NCBI RefSeq assembly: GCF_004296335.1
Contig: NZ_SGIU01000001.1
Span: forward strand, 659,290-723,289
Direction: 5' to 3'
Source of the DNA: Flagellimonas allohymeniacidonis
Lineage (GTDB): Bacteria; Bacteroidota; Bacteroidia; Flavobacteriales; Flavobacteriaceae
DNA length: 64,000 nt
Part shown: positions 16,198 to 25,429 of the stretch, piece by piece
How the letters are laid out: each line of letters begins with the position of its first letter
How positions within the stretch are numbered: position 1 is the first letter of the stretch
The notes under the pieces: generated by a model
Told to the model about the DNA's origin: nothing
Seen by the model: only the letters and a program-made list of their open reading frames with translations
The model's database searches: none
Made by a program: the position numbers and the translations under genes

Positions 16198-16626
16198 TTG
16201 AAAAATCTATTTTGGTGCGCATTGTTGTTTGTCGCTTGCCAAGAACCGCCTCAACAGGAATCGGATGAATCGATGTTCGAATGGCGTGCCATTGAGGTAA
16301 CGGCCTCCGCCTACAATTCTGTTCCATGGCAGACCACTGAAGAAAACTCAAATATTGCAGCTTGGGGCGACACCCTAAAACCAGGAATGAAAAGTATTGC
16401 AGTTTCACGTGACCTGATAAGAATGGGATTGACCCACAATACCATGGTAAAAATCGGTTTGTGGCCCGACACCTTTTACGTGAAGGATAAAATGAACCGA
16501 AGATGGAGAAACCGGATTGACATATATATGGGCTTGGATATTAAAAAAGCAAGGGAATGGGGAAGGAAAAAAATTGATATTTGTTATGCCATACCTTTGG
16601 ATACCATTAACTCTGAAAATAAATAA
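16198..16626 (+). CDS. 3D-domain lipoprotein
   Basis: This 142-residue protein has a lipoprotein signal ending LLFVAC (Cys14). The mature part contains a 3D (Asp-Asp-Asp) domain: VTASAYNSVPWQT near residues 35-47, and VKDKMNRRWRNRIDIYMG (about 97-114) with the conserved Asp residues. The 3D fold forms the catalytic core of MltA-type lytic transglycosylases and of Rpf/YuiC proteins, so a role in peptidoglycan cleavage is likely but a stand-alone domain is not proof of activity. The start is TTG at 16198; it gives a complete lipoprotein signal and no ATG does so. An amidase gene follows after 4 bp. Confidence 0.75.
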   Translation: MKNLFWCALLFVACQEPPQQESDESMFEWRAIEVTASAYNSVPWQTTEENSNIAAWGDTLKPGMKSIAVSRDLIRMGLTHNTMVKIGLWPDTFYVKDKMNRRWRNRIDIYMGLDIKKAREWGRKKIDICYAIPLDTINSENK

Positions 16627-16630
16627 GTTT

Positions 16631-17287
16631 ATGCGCATGTTTTTTTTGGGCGTACTCCTTTTGTTCTTTTGCAACTGCGGTGTACAACGAACTATAGTGG
16701 AAAAACCTATTGTTTTTGACGAACAACGTATAGAACTTACCAAACAATACTTATCCCAGCGGTATAATCTGGATCAAGGAACACCAGAAATTGTTCCCAA
16801 AATGATTGTCCTGCATTGGACTGCCATTCCGACTTTTGAAAAGTCATACGAGGCTTTTGAGAATTCTACCTTACCCAATTGGAGACCGGATATAGAAAGT
16901 GTGAGCGGGCTAAATGTATCAGCCCATTTTTTAGTGGACCAAGATGGTATTATTTACAGATTGATGCCCGAAACGACCATGGCAAGGCATGTCATAGGCC
17001 TGAATCACAGTGCCATTGGTATTGAAAATGTTGGAGGCACAGAGGGAACCCCATTAACAAGAAAACAATTGAAAGCCAATATCTGGTTGGTGAATTATTT
17101 GGCCACCAAATACGATATTGATCACTTGATTGGGCATTATGAGTATACCTTTTTCGAAAACCACCCTCTTTGGTTGGAGGTTGATGATGGGTACCGTACG
17201 GAAAAAACCGACCCAGGGGAAGATTTTATGAAAAAGGTACGGAGGGCCACAAAAAAATTTAATTTTGAACCATTACCCACAAAATAG
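16631..17287 (+). CDS. N-acetylmuramoyl-L-alanine amidase (Amidase_2), lipoprotein
   Basis: This 218-residue protein starts at ATG 16631, which gives a signal with Cys14 or Cys16 (LLFFCNCG); the frame extends upstream but without a sensible N-terminus. Amidase_2 zinc ligands are H62 in MIVLHWTA, H169 in LIGHYE and D194 in KTDPGEDF, with K192 as the catalytic Lys. Between H169 and the K-T-D-P motif there is an insertion of about 15 residues compared with AmpD. The enzyme would cleave the bond between MurNAc and the stem peptide in the periplasm. It sits between a 3D-domain protein and an M14 carboxypeptidase with 4-bp gaps, a cell-wall processing operon. Confidence 0.88.
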   Translation: MRMFFLGVLLLFFCNCGVQRTIVEKPIVFDEQRIELTKQYLSQRYNLDQGTPEIVPKMIVLHWTAIPTFEKSYEAFENSTLPNWRPDIESVSGLNVSAHFLVDQDGIIYRLMPETTMARHVIGLNHSAIGIENVGGTEGTPLTRKQLKANIWLVNYLATKYDIDHLIGHYEYTFFENHPLWLEVDDGYRTEKTDPGEDFMKKVRRATKKFNFEPLPTK

Positions 17288-17291
17288 ATTC

Positions 17292-18755
17292 ATGAAACAT
17301 CGACTTTTCTGTTTTCTTTTCACTTGTGCATTTGTTATGGCTGCACAAGAAAATATCACCACACAACTTTATGATACGTATGAAAATTATAAAGAGACAT
17401 CCCTAACCAAAAGGCGCATCAAACACCATCAAATTCAGCCCTTAATTCAAAAATTTGATGCTAATCCAAAGTTCGATGTGCAAAAAGTAGGGGAGTCGAT
17501 TGAGGGGCGTGACCTGCATTTAATTAGTATAGGAACGGGAGAAGAAAATATTTTTCTGTGGTCTCAAATGCATGGGAATGAGCCTACGGCCACTCAGGCC
17601 ATATTTGACATACTCAACTTTTTGGATGCTCCAGAATTTGCAGCCGAAAAGCAGGAAATCTTGTCGAAGTTAAAACTTCACTTTTTGCCGATGCTGAATC
17701 CCGATGGGGCAGAGGTATACCAAAGAAGAAACGCTTTGGGCATTGATATCAATAGAGATGCGCTCCGATTACAATCTCCCGAAGGGAGAACCTTAAAACG
17801 AATTAGGGACAGCCTCAACGCAGATTTTGGGTTCAATTTACACGACCAGAGCACCTATTACAACGCCAAACTTACTGACAAACCAGCGACTATATCCTAT
17901 TTGGCCACGGCCTACAACTATGAAAAGGATATTAACGAGGTGCGATCAAAAGCAATGCAGGTGATTGTTTTTATGAATGATATTATTCAAAACTATGCAC
18001 CCGGACAGGTAGGGCGCTATAGCGATGATTTCGAACCCCGGGCCTTTGGTGACAATATTGCCAAATGGGGCACTAGTTTGATACTTATAGAGTCAGGAGG
18101 TTATGCCAATGATGAAGAAAAACAGGAAATTCGAAAATTGAACTATGTTTCCATTCTTTCAGCTTTATATTCCATTGCAAAAGGGAACTACAAACAAATT
18201 CCTATAGAGGAATACGAAAAGATTCCAAGAAATGATCGGAAGCTATTTGACCTCAAAATTGAAAATGTGACCTATGAGTTATTGGGAAAAGAATATATTT
18301 TGGATTTGGGAATCCATAGGCAAGAACTGGATTTGGAGGGGCATAATGAATTCTATTACCGTAGTGCAATCGTTGACCAAGGGGACCTTTCCACATATTA
18401 CGGTTATGAGACGTTTGATGCAACGGGGTATACCATTGTCGCACCTAAAATAGCCCCCGAAACTTTGAAAACCAATTCAGCGAAGACTTGGTCGGAGGGA
18501 GAAAACCCATGGAAATCAGGCTATGCATATCTTAAAGCGCAATTTCTGCCACCGGTACCTTTTTTGGAATTTCCAATGCACATGGTCTCGGAAGATTTTC
18601 AATTGGATGATTTGAAGCTCCAACCTAATATCAATCCCACCTTCTTCTTAAGAAAAGATGGAAACATTACCCATGCAGTAATCAATGGTTTCTTGTTGGA
18701 CCTTAACCAGCCCTTGGAAGGTCAAAAATTTGGTAATGCCTTAATCTATCGTTAG
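17292..18755 (+). CDS. Secreted M14 zinc carboxypeptidase
   Basis: This 487-residue protein begins at ATG 17292 with a cleavable signal (FLFTCAFVMAAQ). The M14 site is H94-x-x-E97 in SQMHGNEPTATQ, Asn-Arg at about 154-155 (DINRD) and H184 in NLHDQST; the catalytic Glu is probably in LILIESGG near residue 270. The N-terminal 330 residues form the peptidase domain; the C-terminal 150 residues are a further beta-rich domain I cannot name. Members remove C-terminal residues from peptides, and some act on peptidoglycan stem peptides. Operon position after an amidase favours a cell-wall or muropeptide role. The stop overlaps the convergent small membrane protein gene by 4 bp. Confidence 0.85.
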   Translation: MKHRLFCFLFTCAFVMAAQENITTQLYDTYENYKETSLTKRRIKHHQIQPLIQKFDANPKFDVQKVGESIEGRDLHLISIGTGEENIFLWSQMHGNEPTATQAIFDILNFLDAPEFAAEKQEILSKLKLHFLPMLNPDGAEVYQRRNALGIDINRDALRLQSPEGRTLKRIRDSLNADFGFNLHDQSTYYNAKLTDKPATISYLATAYNYEKDINEVRSKAMQVIVFMNDIIQNYAPGQVGRYSDDFEPRAFGDNIAKWGTSLILIESGGYANDEEKQEIRKLNYVSILSALYSIAKGNYKQIPIEEYEKIPRNDRKLFDLKIENVTYELLGKEYILDLGIHRQELDLEGHNEFYYRSAIVDQGDLSTYYGYETFDATGYTIVAPKIAPETLKTNSAKTWSEGENPWKSGYAYLKAQFLPPVPFLEFPMHMVSEDFQLDDLKLQPNINPTFFLRKDGNITHAVINGFLLDLNQPLEGQKFGNALIYR

Positions 18756-18919
18756 TATCCGAATTGAATATTCAAATTGGAACCGTAGCTGAGTAATACG
18801 ACCAACATGGTGAAAAGGGTACAAACAATTGAGGCAAACAAGGAAAGAACCAAAGTCTTGTAACCCTTGGATAGCGGTCCTGCCGCGCTGTTTTCGATGA
18901 TTTCTTTAATTACATCCAT
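18752..18919 (-). CDS. Small single-helix membrane protein (55 residues)
   Basis: A minus-strand ATG at 18919 opens a 55-codon frame ending in TAA at 18752. The first 20 residues are polar (VIKEIIENSAAGPLSKGY). They are followed by one clear transmembrane helix, about residues 22-45 (VLSLFASIVCTLFTMLVVLL), and a short polar tail with Tyr, Asn and Gln. The last base of the stop overlaps the M14 stop as the tetranucleotide TTAG. The sequence looks like a genuine inner-membrane small protein with N-in orientation (Lys before the helix). I do not recognise the family. It is too short for most gene finders. Confidence 0.6.
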   Translation of the reverse strand: MDVIKEIIENSAAGPLSKGYKTLVLSLFASIVCTLFTMLVVLLSYGSNLNIQFGY

Positions 18920-19079
18920 AGCAATTTTTTTGAGTTAAACTTTTGAGTTTTAGTTTAGGATGCAATGGTCGTTGTTCTATAGTAAAACAACTTTCGGGCC
19001 AAAAACCCTACTTATAGAGGTGGACCCCAGGGTACGGCATAAACGTAGAATTGAAAAAACTGACTATATACTCCCCCCT

Positions 19080-20018
19080 TTATTGAATTGGGGTAACCAC
19101 AAAACTTTTAAACTCCACAGGGCCGTGGTCCCCTTGAATCATAAAAGAACCTGGCTCACCTTCTTTGCTATCTAAAGCACCACCGGTGATTCCTGGAATA
19201 TTTTGGTCATTGATGACCGTTTTCCCATTGGCCACAACTGTTACCCTTCGTCCAATAAGTGTAATGTCATAGGTTTGCCATTCTCCAGGCGCTTTGGCAG
19301 CATTCTCGTTGGGTTCCAAAAACCCATAAACGCCGCTAAAGTTTATATCAGAAGGTTCAAGGCCTTTATGGTCGGCGATTTGGACCTCGTAGCGCCCTCT
19401 CAAGTATATCCCACTATTGCTGCCTTCAGGGTATCTGAACTCAGTATGTAGCTTAAAACCCATGAATTTTTGGTCTGAAATAAGGTTTGCTCCTGATTTT
19501 GGACTGGTAAGGATACCGTCTTTCACCAGCCACTGATTTTCGGCATCGGTATGCCATCCGGTTAAATCCTTTCCATTAAAAAGTTGGATGGGCTCACCCC
19601 ATGTTGGGTTTTCGTTGTACGAAATTTTGGGAGCACGAACTCCGGACCAGTTTACCTTGGTTCCATCCGTATAATACATGATTCCTTTGAGCACACCATT
19701 TTCAAGACTTCCCTCAAACTTCATGTCTTCGCCCTTGGGTTCCCATTGTCTTGGAATGGCAAAAGAAAAGCCCGTATCGGTCGACTTGATTTCCGAAACG
19801 GGGCGTGCACTTCCAAAAGCAAAAACAAAACGGCCTATCAAGGTTTCATGGCCAGAGTTTCTGACCTCCAACCAAGAGGGTACTGTTTTACCCATCCACT
19901 CCATTTCAAGGTCCCAACGCCCTTCCAAAGGATGGGCTTTTTGGGCATGGACGGATAATAAAGACATAAAAAGAATACTATAAACGGAGAATTTCAAAAC
20001 TCTTTTGGATGCATTCAT
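19080..20018 (-). CDS. DUF1080 (3-keto-disaccharide hydrolase-type) exported protein
   Basis: This 312-residue protein has a signal peptide ending near SVHAQ (about residue 26). Residues about 30-130 form a beta-rich lipocalin-like part (LEGRWDLEMEW). The DUF1080 jelly roll occupies about 140-312, recognised by PIQLFNGKDLTGWH, FMGFKLHTEFRYPEGSNSG and GVYGFLEPNENAAKAPGEWQTYDI. This concanavalin-like fold is annotated as 3-keto-disaccharide hydrolase because some members act on 3-keto-glycosides; others may only bind glycans. The cellular location is the periplasm or surface. No oxidoreductase partner is adjacent, so the substrate stays open. Confidence 0.85.
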   Translation of the reverse strand: MNASKRVLKFSVYSILFMSLLSVHAQKAHPLEGRWDLEMEWMGKTVPSWLEVRNSGHETLIGRFVFAFGSARPVSEIKSTDTGFSFAIPRQWEPKGEDMKFEGSLENGVLKGIMYYTDGTKVNWSGVRAPKISYNENPTWGEPIQLFNGKDLTGWHTDAENQWLVKDGILTSPKSGANLISDQKFMGFKLHTEFRYPEGSNSGIYLRGRYEVQIADHKGLEPSDINFSGVYGFLEPNENAAKAPGEWQTYDITLIGRRVTVVANGKTVINDQNIPGITGGALDSKEGEPGSFMIQGDHGPVEFKSFVVTPIQ

Positions 20019-20116
20019 GATCGTGATAGTTTAAGAGATTGAAGATACTTATTTATCTAAAGATAAGGCAGCCCATGTCTAAACTTTACTATCCTTTTTC
20101 TGCTGTAAAAATGTGC

Positions 20117-21211
20117 TTACTCACAGCCCCCTGTGAAACCATCAGCCTTGAACTTGGTCTGTACAGCACCCTGCAGGCCGCCATCCGTTAGCTGAATGAC
20201 CAGATTGCTTTCACCACTGCCATCCCGTTTGGGGGTGCAGTATTCAAACAAGTAAAAACTGTTAGCTTGTTCCGACACCCTTTGTGAAATTTGATTGAAA
20301 GTGGCTTCCAACTCCTCTGTATTGGAAGCAAAAACGCTTGCTGTTTTCCCTATTTCCGACAAAACTTCGGTATCAATTTCAGCCCCAAGCCCGATACTGA
20401 AAAAGGAAATATTCCTGTCTGCTTGATTCACCGCTCTCAAAGCAGCTTCCTCGGTAAATCTTGATGCCTGGTCTGTACCATCAGTAAACAAAACCACAGA
20501 GGCGGCCTTTACGATGGAATTCTGGCTGTTTTCCTCGATCAAATCTTCAGCGATATCGGTAGACTTAATGACTGCTCCGTACAAATCTGTGGATGGGTCA
20601 TTACTGATATCCTGGGTAATACCATCAATGGCAGCAATCAACTCGGTGGCCGAAGAGGTAAGAGGATTCAACAGATGCAATTCATCTTCACCATCGAACC
20701 AATAAATGGCCATTCGAAAAGACTCGGTTTCCGGTTCGGGGATGACATTGGTCACAAAACTCGAAGCAGCGGTTTTCAATTCCTCCAAGCTACTTTCCAA
20801 AACACTGTTGCTTAGGTCAAGTACTAGTAGAGTGTTATTATTGAATACTTGGGAGTTCGGAGAAATTCTCGCCAAGGACTCCGACGACGAAATGGTATTG
20901 AAACAGTCATCATTTCGGCCTTGTTCATATATGGTAAATTGGTCGGCGGTCAATCCGGAGATTGGGTTTCCATTGGTATCGGATACTCTGAAAAGTATGG
21001 ACACCTTTCCAGGTAGCGCAGTGCTTTGATTCTGTATGGAAAGCAGCAGTTCGTTTTCTCCGAAACCCAAACAATCATCAGGTTCCTCACCTTGACCCAA
21101 TTCACGTTGGTTAATGTCAAAATTTACATCATCGTCAGCGTTTCCGCAGGAAAAAAATACTAGAATAATAGAAAGGGATACGAAATAGCAAAAGAGGTTT
21201 TTCATTTTCAT
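20117..21211 (-). CDS. VWA-domain lipoprotein
   Basis: With the start at ATG 21211 this is a 364-residue lipoprotein, signal ending LVFFSC (Cys22). The reading frame extends a few codons upstream, but the start chosen gives a normal signal; ATG 21205 is equally possible. An Asp/Glu-rich linker follows. Residues about 60-120 resemble an Ig-like strand domain. The von Willebrand A domain begins at about 125 with LLVLDLSNS (MIDAS D132-x-S134-x-S136) and continues through VVLFTDGTDQ to about 330. The MIDAS suggests metal-dependent ligand binding at the cell envelope. No partner is recognisable nearby. Confidence 0.8.
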   Translation of the reverse strand: MKMKNLFCYFVSLSIILVFFSCGNADDDVNFDINQRELGQGEEPDDCLGFGENELLLSIQNQSTALPGKVSILFRVSDTNGNPISGLTADQFTIYEQGRNDDCFNTISSSESLARISPNSQVFNNNTLLVLDLSNSVLESSLEELKTAASSFVTNVIPEPETESFRMAIYWFDGEDELHLLNPLTSSATELIAAIDGITQDISNDPSTDLYGAVIKSTDIAEDLIEENSQNSIVKAASVVLFTDGTDQASRFTEEAALRAVNQADRNISFFSIGLGAEIDTEVLSEIGKTASVFASNTEELEATFNQISQRVSEQANSFYLFEYCTPKRDGSGESNLVIQLTDGGLQGAVQTKFKADGFTGGCE

Positions 21212-21385
21212 TGTTTTTTGATCTCTCTTGCTCAACGTTGATTTTTATTGAAAATTATCCAATGGAAGAAGATAAACTTTAAAGAAAAGTTAAAAAGAGT
21301 GCGGTCTTGTTAAAAATGAAGCAGTCCAATCAATTTTTGGTAACTTCAATCACGTTTCATTTAAGACTAATCAATTCAAAAAACT

Positions 21386-21847
21386 ATGCCAACGTATCAG
21401 ATTAAAGTAAATGGGGTTTCCCAAACTGTTGATGTTTCTGAAGACACTCCGGTATTGTGGGTTCTGCGCGACCATCTTGACCTCGTAGGAACCAAATATG
21501 GATGTGGAATCGGGCAATGTGGTTCTTGCACCATCCATGTAGACGGTACTGCCATGAGAAGCTGTTCCTTGACCTTATCTCAAATAGAAGGAAAAGAAAT
21601 TACCACTATTGAAGGTCTGTCTGAGGATGGTTCGCATCCGGTTCAACAGGCTTGGAAAGAAGTTGATGTTCCTCAATGTGGATACTGCCAAGCTGGCCAA
21701 ATTATGACGGCCTCCGCGTTCTTGGAACAGAATCCCAGTCCAACTGAAGATGACGTGAGAAACGCCATGCACGGCAATGTTTGTCGATGTGCGTCCTACA
21801 CCCGAATTCGCAAAGCAGTAATGATTGCTTCAGAAAATATGGAGTAA
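21386..21847 (+). CDS. 2Fe-2S subunit of molybdenum hydroxylase (IorA-like)
   Basis: This 153-residue protein carries both clusters of xanthine-dehydrogenase-family small subunits: the plant-type ferredoxin cluster with CGIGQCGSC (about 42-50) and C62, and the all-helical C-terminal cluster with CGYCQAGQ and CRCASY. No signal peptide is present; it is probably carried across the membrane bound to the Tat-signal-bearing large subunit. It passes electrons from the molybdenum site to the acceptor. It is the first gene of a tight operon reaching to 31032. It resembles the small subunits of isoquinoline 1-oxidoreductase and periplasmic aldehyde dehydrogenases; the substrate cannot be read from sequence. 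Confidence 0.9.
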   Translation: MPTYQIKVNGVSQTVDVSEDTPVLWVLRDHLDLVGTKYGCGIGQCGSCTIHVDGTAMRSCSLTLSQIEGKEITTIEGLSEDGSHPVQQAWKEVDVPQCGYCQAGQIMTASAFLEQNPSPTEDDVRNAMHGNVCRCASYTRIRKAVMIASENME

Positions 21848-21883
21848 CCTTATTGTCAACTTTCCATCCTTAAAAACAACAAA

Positions 21884-24118
21884 ATGTCAACAAATAGCTC
21901 AAAAAAATTAAGTAGAAGGGCCTTTATTCGAAATTCCTCTCTCGCCGGGGGAGGTATGATCATAGGCTTTAACCTTTTGAACTCTTGCAAGCCCAAGGTT
22001 GTCGCTGAAAAGGCGATTGACCTAGCAAGCTTGGATTACAGCGATTTCAATGCGTTTATAAAAATTGCAAAAAACGGTGCAGTTACCATATTCTCTCCCA
22101 ATCCTGAAATAGGCCAAGGTGTGAAAACCTCAATGCCAATGATCATTGCTGAAGAATTGGACGTAGCCTGGAAAAATGTTCATGTGGTTCAAGGAGTACT
22201 GGATACTGAAAATTACCAACGACAGGTTGCAGGAGGTAGCCAATCCATCAGATTTGGATGGGATGCCCTGAGACAAACTGGAGCTAAGGCAAAGCATATG
22301 TTGGTTAGCGCGGCAGCTGCAAGGTGGGGAGTTGACCCATCAGAATGCACTGTAAGCGAAGGAGTCATCACCAATGCGGCTGGTGAAACCTTGGGTTACG
22401 GCGATGTGGTGGAAGAGGCAGCACTTTTGGAAGTCCCTGAAGAAGTTACCTTAAAGGACCCAAAAGACTACAAAATTATGGGCAAGGACGCTTCCAATGT
22501 AGACATTGATGAAATCGTAACCGGGAAACCTTTGTTCGGATTGGACTACAAAGCCGATGGAATGGTATATGCTTGTGTTCTTCGCCCACCTTCCTTCGGA
22601 CAGAAATTGGTTTCTTATGATGATGCGGAGGCCCGTGCCATGCCCGGGGTTATTGATGTGGTCACCATTGGAGAAAAAGTAAGGGGGCTTTTGGCTGAAG
22701 ACCCAAGCTTCGGAAGCAAAATCTCTTCAAGTGATAAGGTTGTCGTTATTGCGAAATCCACTTGGCAAGCCATGAAAGGCAAAGAAGCCATTAAGGCCGT
22801 TTGGGAAGAGGAATCAAAGGTTGAGAGTACAGAAGAACACGATAAAATTCTTAACGATTTATTGGATGGGAATAAATTCAATACGATGCGTTCCGATGGA
22901 AACATTAAAAAAGCTTTTGCCGAAGCTGATGAAATATTGGAAAGAACCTACGAATCGCCTTTTTTACCCCATAATTGCATGGAACCCATGAATTTCTATG
23001 CTGATGTGACCGACGAGAAAGTACATTTGGTAGGTCCAATACAAACACCGGCTTGGAAGGCAGGATTGGTTTCCAAAATGCTGGGAAGGGAAGAAAAAGA
23101 CATATATCTTGAAATGACTCGGCAGGGTGGCGGTTTTGGAAGAAGGCTATATGGTGATTTTGTGATAGAAGCTGCTGAGATTTCTGATAAAATCAAAAAG
23201 CCTGTAAAAGTTGTTTATTCTAGGGAAGATGATATGGAGGATGGCATTTATAGAATGGCCCTCAAGTATAGAATCAAAGCAGGAATCAAAGATGGAAAAA
23301 TTACCGCCTATCATTTAAAGGAAGCTGCCATTAATGATAATATGTATGGGTTGATTCCTAATTTTTTCCCTGCTGGCGCCATTGAAAATTACCAAGTAGA
23401 TGCGGCTAGTTATGATAGCAATATTACGACAGGAGCTTGGAGAGCCCCATATACCAACTTCTTGGCATGCGCCGAGCAGAGCTTCTTTGACGAGCTTGCC
23501 GAGTTGATGGAGGTGGACAAGATTCAAATGCGATTGGATTTACTCGATAAGGTGAAGCCAGAAGAAGATGAGCGCATCCAATACTCACCGGACCGAATGA
23601 AAGATGTGATAAAGATGGCTGTGGAAAAATCTGGTTGGGGAAATAAGCCAAGCAACGTCTATCAAGGTTTTGTGAATTACTACTGCCATAATACCCATGT
23701 GGCCGAGGTGGCAGATGTGGAGATTGAAAATGGAGAGCCTGTAGTCAAAAAAATTACCTGCGTGGTGGATTGTGGTATAGTTGTAAATCCTTTGGGAGCC
23801 CTTAATCAGATAGAGGGAGGCGTGATTGATGGTGTTGGGCATTCCATGTATGGGGAATTGGCTTTTAAAAATGGTAAACCAATGGCAAACAATTTCGATA
23901 AATACCGCTTGATTCGTATGAAGGAAGCTCCTGTAGTGGAGACCTATTTTATCGAAAATACACTGTCACCAACAGGATTGGGCGAACCAACACTTCCACC
24001 TGCTGGAGGAGCCATCGCCAATGCATTCAAAGCGGCCACTGGAAACAGACTCTATAAGCAACCATTCATAAAAACACCCGAATTATTAAAAGTACCTGCT
24101 AAGGAAATTATTGGTTGA
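21884..24118 (+). CDS. Molybdopterin-binding subunit of xanthine dehydrogenase family (IorB-like), Tat-exported
   Basis: This 744-residue protein starts with a twin-arginine signal (KLSRRAFIRNSS, then a hydrophobic GGGMIIGFNLL). The Moco subunit has a duplicated aldehyde-oxidase/XDH fold. Landmarks are PEIGQGVKTSMP, QGGGFGRRLYGDF for cofactor binding, GAWRAPYTN, VDCGIVVNPLGALNQIEGG and GLGEPTLPPAGG, whose Glu is at the position of the catalytic Glu of the family. The enzyme would hydroxylate an aldehyde or N-heterocycle in the periplasm. No FAD subunit is encoded nearby, so electrons probably go to a cytochrome. Cofactor genes follow directly (4-bp gap to moaD). A paralogue is at 43794-45956. 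Confidence 0.9.
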   Translation: MSTNSSKKLSRRAFIRNSSLAGGGMIIGFNLLNSCKPKVVAEKAIDLASLDYSDFNAFIKIAKNGAVTIFSPNPEIGQGVKTSMPMIIAEELDVAWKNVHVVQGVLDTENYQRQVAGGSQSIRFGWDALRQTGAKAKHMLVSAAAARWGVDPSECTVSEGVITNAAGETLGYGDVVEEAALLEVPEEVTLKDPKDYKIMGKDASNVDIDEIVTGKPLFGLDYKADGMVYACVLRPPSFGQKLVSYDDAEARAMPGVIDVVTIGEKVRGLLAEDPSFGSKISSSDKVVVIAKSTWQAMKGKEAIKAVWEEESKVESTEEHDKILNDLLDGNKFNTMRSDGNIKKAFAEADEILERTYESPFLPHNCMEPMNFYADVTDEKVHLVGPIQTPAWKAGLVSKMLGREEKDIYLEMTRQGGGFGRRLYGDFVIEAAEISDKIKKPVKVVYSREDDMEDGIYRMALKYRIKAGIKDGKITAYHLKEAAINDNMYGLIPNFFPAGAIENYQVDAASYDSNITTGAWRAPYTNFLACAEQSFFDELAELMEVDKIQMRLDLLDKVKPEEDERIQYSPDRMKDVIKMAVEKSGWGNKPSNVYQGFVNYYCHNTHVAEVADVEIENGEPVVKKITCVVDCGIVVNPLGALNQIEGGVIDGVGHSMYGELAFKNGKPMANNFDKYRLIRMKEAPVVETYFIENTLSPTGLGEPTLPPAGGAIANAFKAATGNRLYKQPFIKTPELLKVPAKEIIG

Positions 24119-24122
24119 TCAT

Positions 24123-24377
24123 ATGACGATACTTTTGTTTGGAATCACGAAGGACATTGTGGGAAGTCCCACTTTGTCTGTTCCTACTGCTAGTGTGACC
24201 GGAAGAAAAATACCCAAGACCGTCAAAGAATTGAAGCAATTTCTGGGAGAGACCTATCCGGAACTTAACAAACTGTCCTCGTTGGCCATTGCGGTGAACA
24301 ACAGCTATGCCGAGGACGAGCAGCTTATCAATGCTTATGATGAAATTGCATTGATTCCACCGGTTAGTGGGGGATAA
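24123..24377 (+). CDS. moaD: MoaD/ThiS-family sulfur carrier
   Basis: This 84-residue ubiquitin-like protein ends IPPVSGG, the C-terminal Gly-Gly that is adenylated and thiocarboxylated. The N-terminus MTILLFGITKDIVG is a typical MoaD first strand. It would be the small subunit of molybdopterin synthase. I place the start at ATG 24123, 4 bp after the hydroxylase stop; the frame also has a TTG 12 bp upstream that would overlap that gene. No moaE is present in the window, so its large-subunit partner must be elsewhere. The MoeB-like gene at 26028 is its probable activator. Confidence 0.88.
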   Translation: MTILLFGITKDIVGSPTLSVPTASVTGRKIPKTVKELKQFLGETYPELNKLSSLAIAVNNSYAEDEQLINAYDEIALIPPVSGG

Positions 24378-24415
24378 ACCAATGAAATGCTATCTTAGAA
24401 CTGTTTTAGGAACCT

Positions 24416-25405
24416 ATGGCTTTAATAGATAATCACGGGAGACAAATCAATTATTTGCGATTGGCGGTTACAGATAGATGTAATCTCCGTTGCAACTACT
24501 GCATGCCCTCCGAAGGCATTGATTTTGTGAAAAATGACAAATTGCTTTCCATTTCCGAATTGGAGAAGGTGAGTAAAATATTGGTTGGTCTTGGCATTGA
24601 TAAAATTCGAATAACCGGGGGAGAACCCTTCGTCCGTAAGGATTTGATGGTACTTCTTCGCAGCCTCTCCCAAACGGAAGGGCTGAACGATATTTCTGTG
24701 ACAACCAATGCGACCCTTATAGGTCCTCATATAGATTCCTTAAAAGAAATGGGAATCAAAAACATCAATGTTAGCTTGGATTCCATAAATCGGGAGACGT
24801 TTGAGCGTATTACACGACGCAAGCAATTTGATACGGTGCACAATAATCTCATTCGTTTAATTACGGAAGGTTTCAATGTTCGTATCAACTTCATTGTGCT
24901 CGATGGGCAAAATGAACAGGATATCATCCCCATCTTGGACGTTATGAAACACCATAATGTTTCCGTACGGTTTTTAGAGGAAATGCCTTTTAATGGAGGT
25001 TCAAAGAACTTTTCTACCATCAAATGGAACTATAAGGCCATCTTGGAGCACATTGGGAAAACCTACCCTGATTTTGAAAAATTGGAGTCGCCCAAGACAT
25101 CTACCTCAATTAATTATAGAATTAAAGGGCATCAAGGAACTTTCGGTATCATACCCTCGTTCAGTCGTACTTTTTGTGGGTCTTGCAATCGACTTCGGGT
25201 AACAGCTACTGGAGATGTAATCACGTGCCTCTATGGAAAACCCAAGGCCAATCTGAGGGAAATCGTGAGGGAGCATTCTTCGTCCGAAAAGGTTGAAGAA
25301 GCCATTATAACGGCTATTGGAAATCGTGCCAAGACCGGTTTTGATGCCCAAAAAGAACATGATTCCACCGTTTTTGACAACTCCATGACCTCTATAGGTG
25401 GATAA
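24416..25405 (+). CDS. moaA: GTP 3',8-cyclase
   Basis: This 329-residue radical-SAM enzyme catalyses the first step of molybdenum cofactor synthesis, GTP to 3',8-cyclo-7,8-dihydro-GTP. The N-terminal cluster is C22-x3-C26-x2-C29 (RCNLRCNYCMP). ITGGEPFVRKDL is the SAM-binding GGE motif. The C-terminal cluster uses C254, C257 (CGSC) and a Cys in VITCLYG, and the protein ends SIGG, the C-terminal Gly-Gly needed in MoaA. The length is normal. It works with MoaC, which is not in this window. The start is ATG 24416, 38 bp after moaD. Confidence 0.95.
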   Translation: MALIDNHGRQINYLRLAVTDRCNLRCNYCMPSEGIDFVKNDKLLSISELEKVSKILVGLGIDKIRITGGEPFVRKDLMVLLRSLSQTEGLNDISVTTNATLIGPHIDSLKEMGIKNINVSLDSINRETFERITRRKQFDTVHNNLIRLITEGFNVRINFIVLDGQNEQDIIPILDVMKHHNVSVRFLEEMPFNGGSKNFSTIKWNYKAILEHIGKTYPDFEKLESPKTSTSINYRIKGHQGTFGIIPSFSRTFCGSCNRLRVTATGDVITCLYGKPKANLREIVREHSSSEKVEEAIITAIGNRAKTGFDAQKEHDSTVFDNSMTSIGG

Positions 25406-25429
25406 TTGGAGAAAACCAAGTATTAAAAA

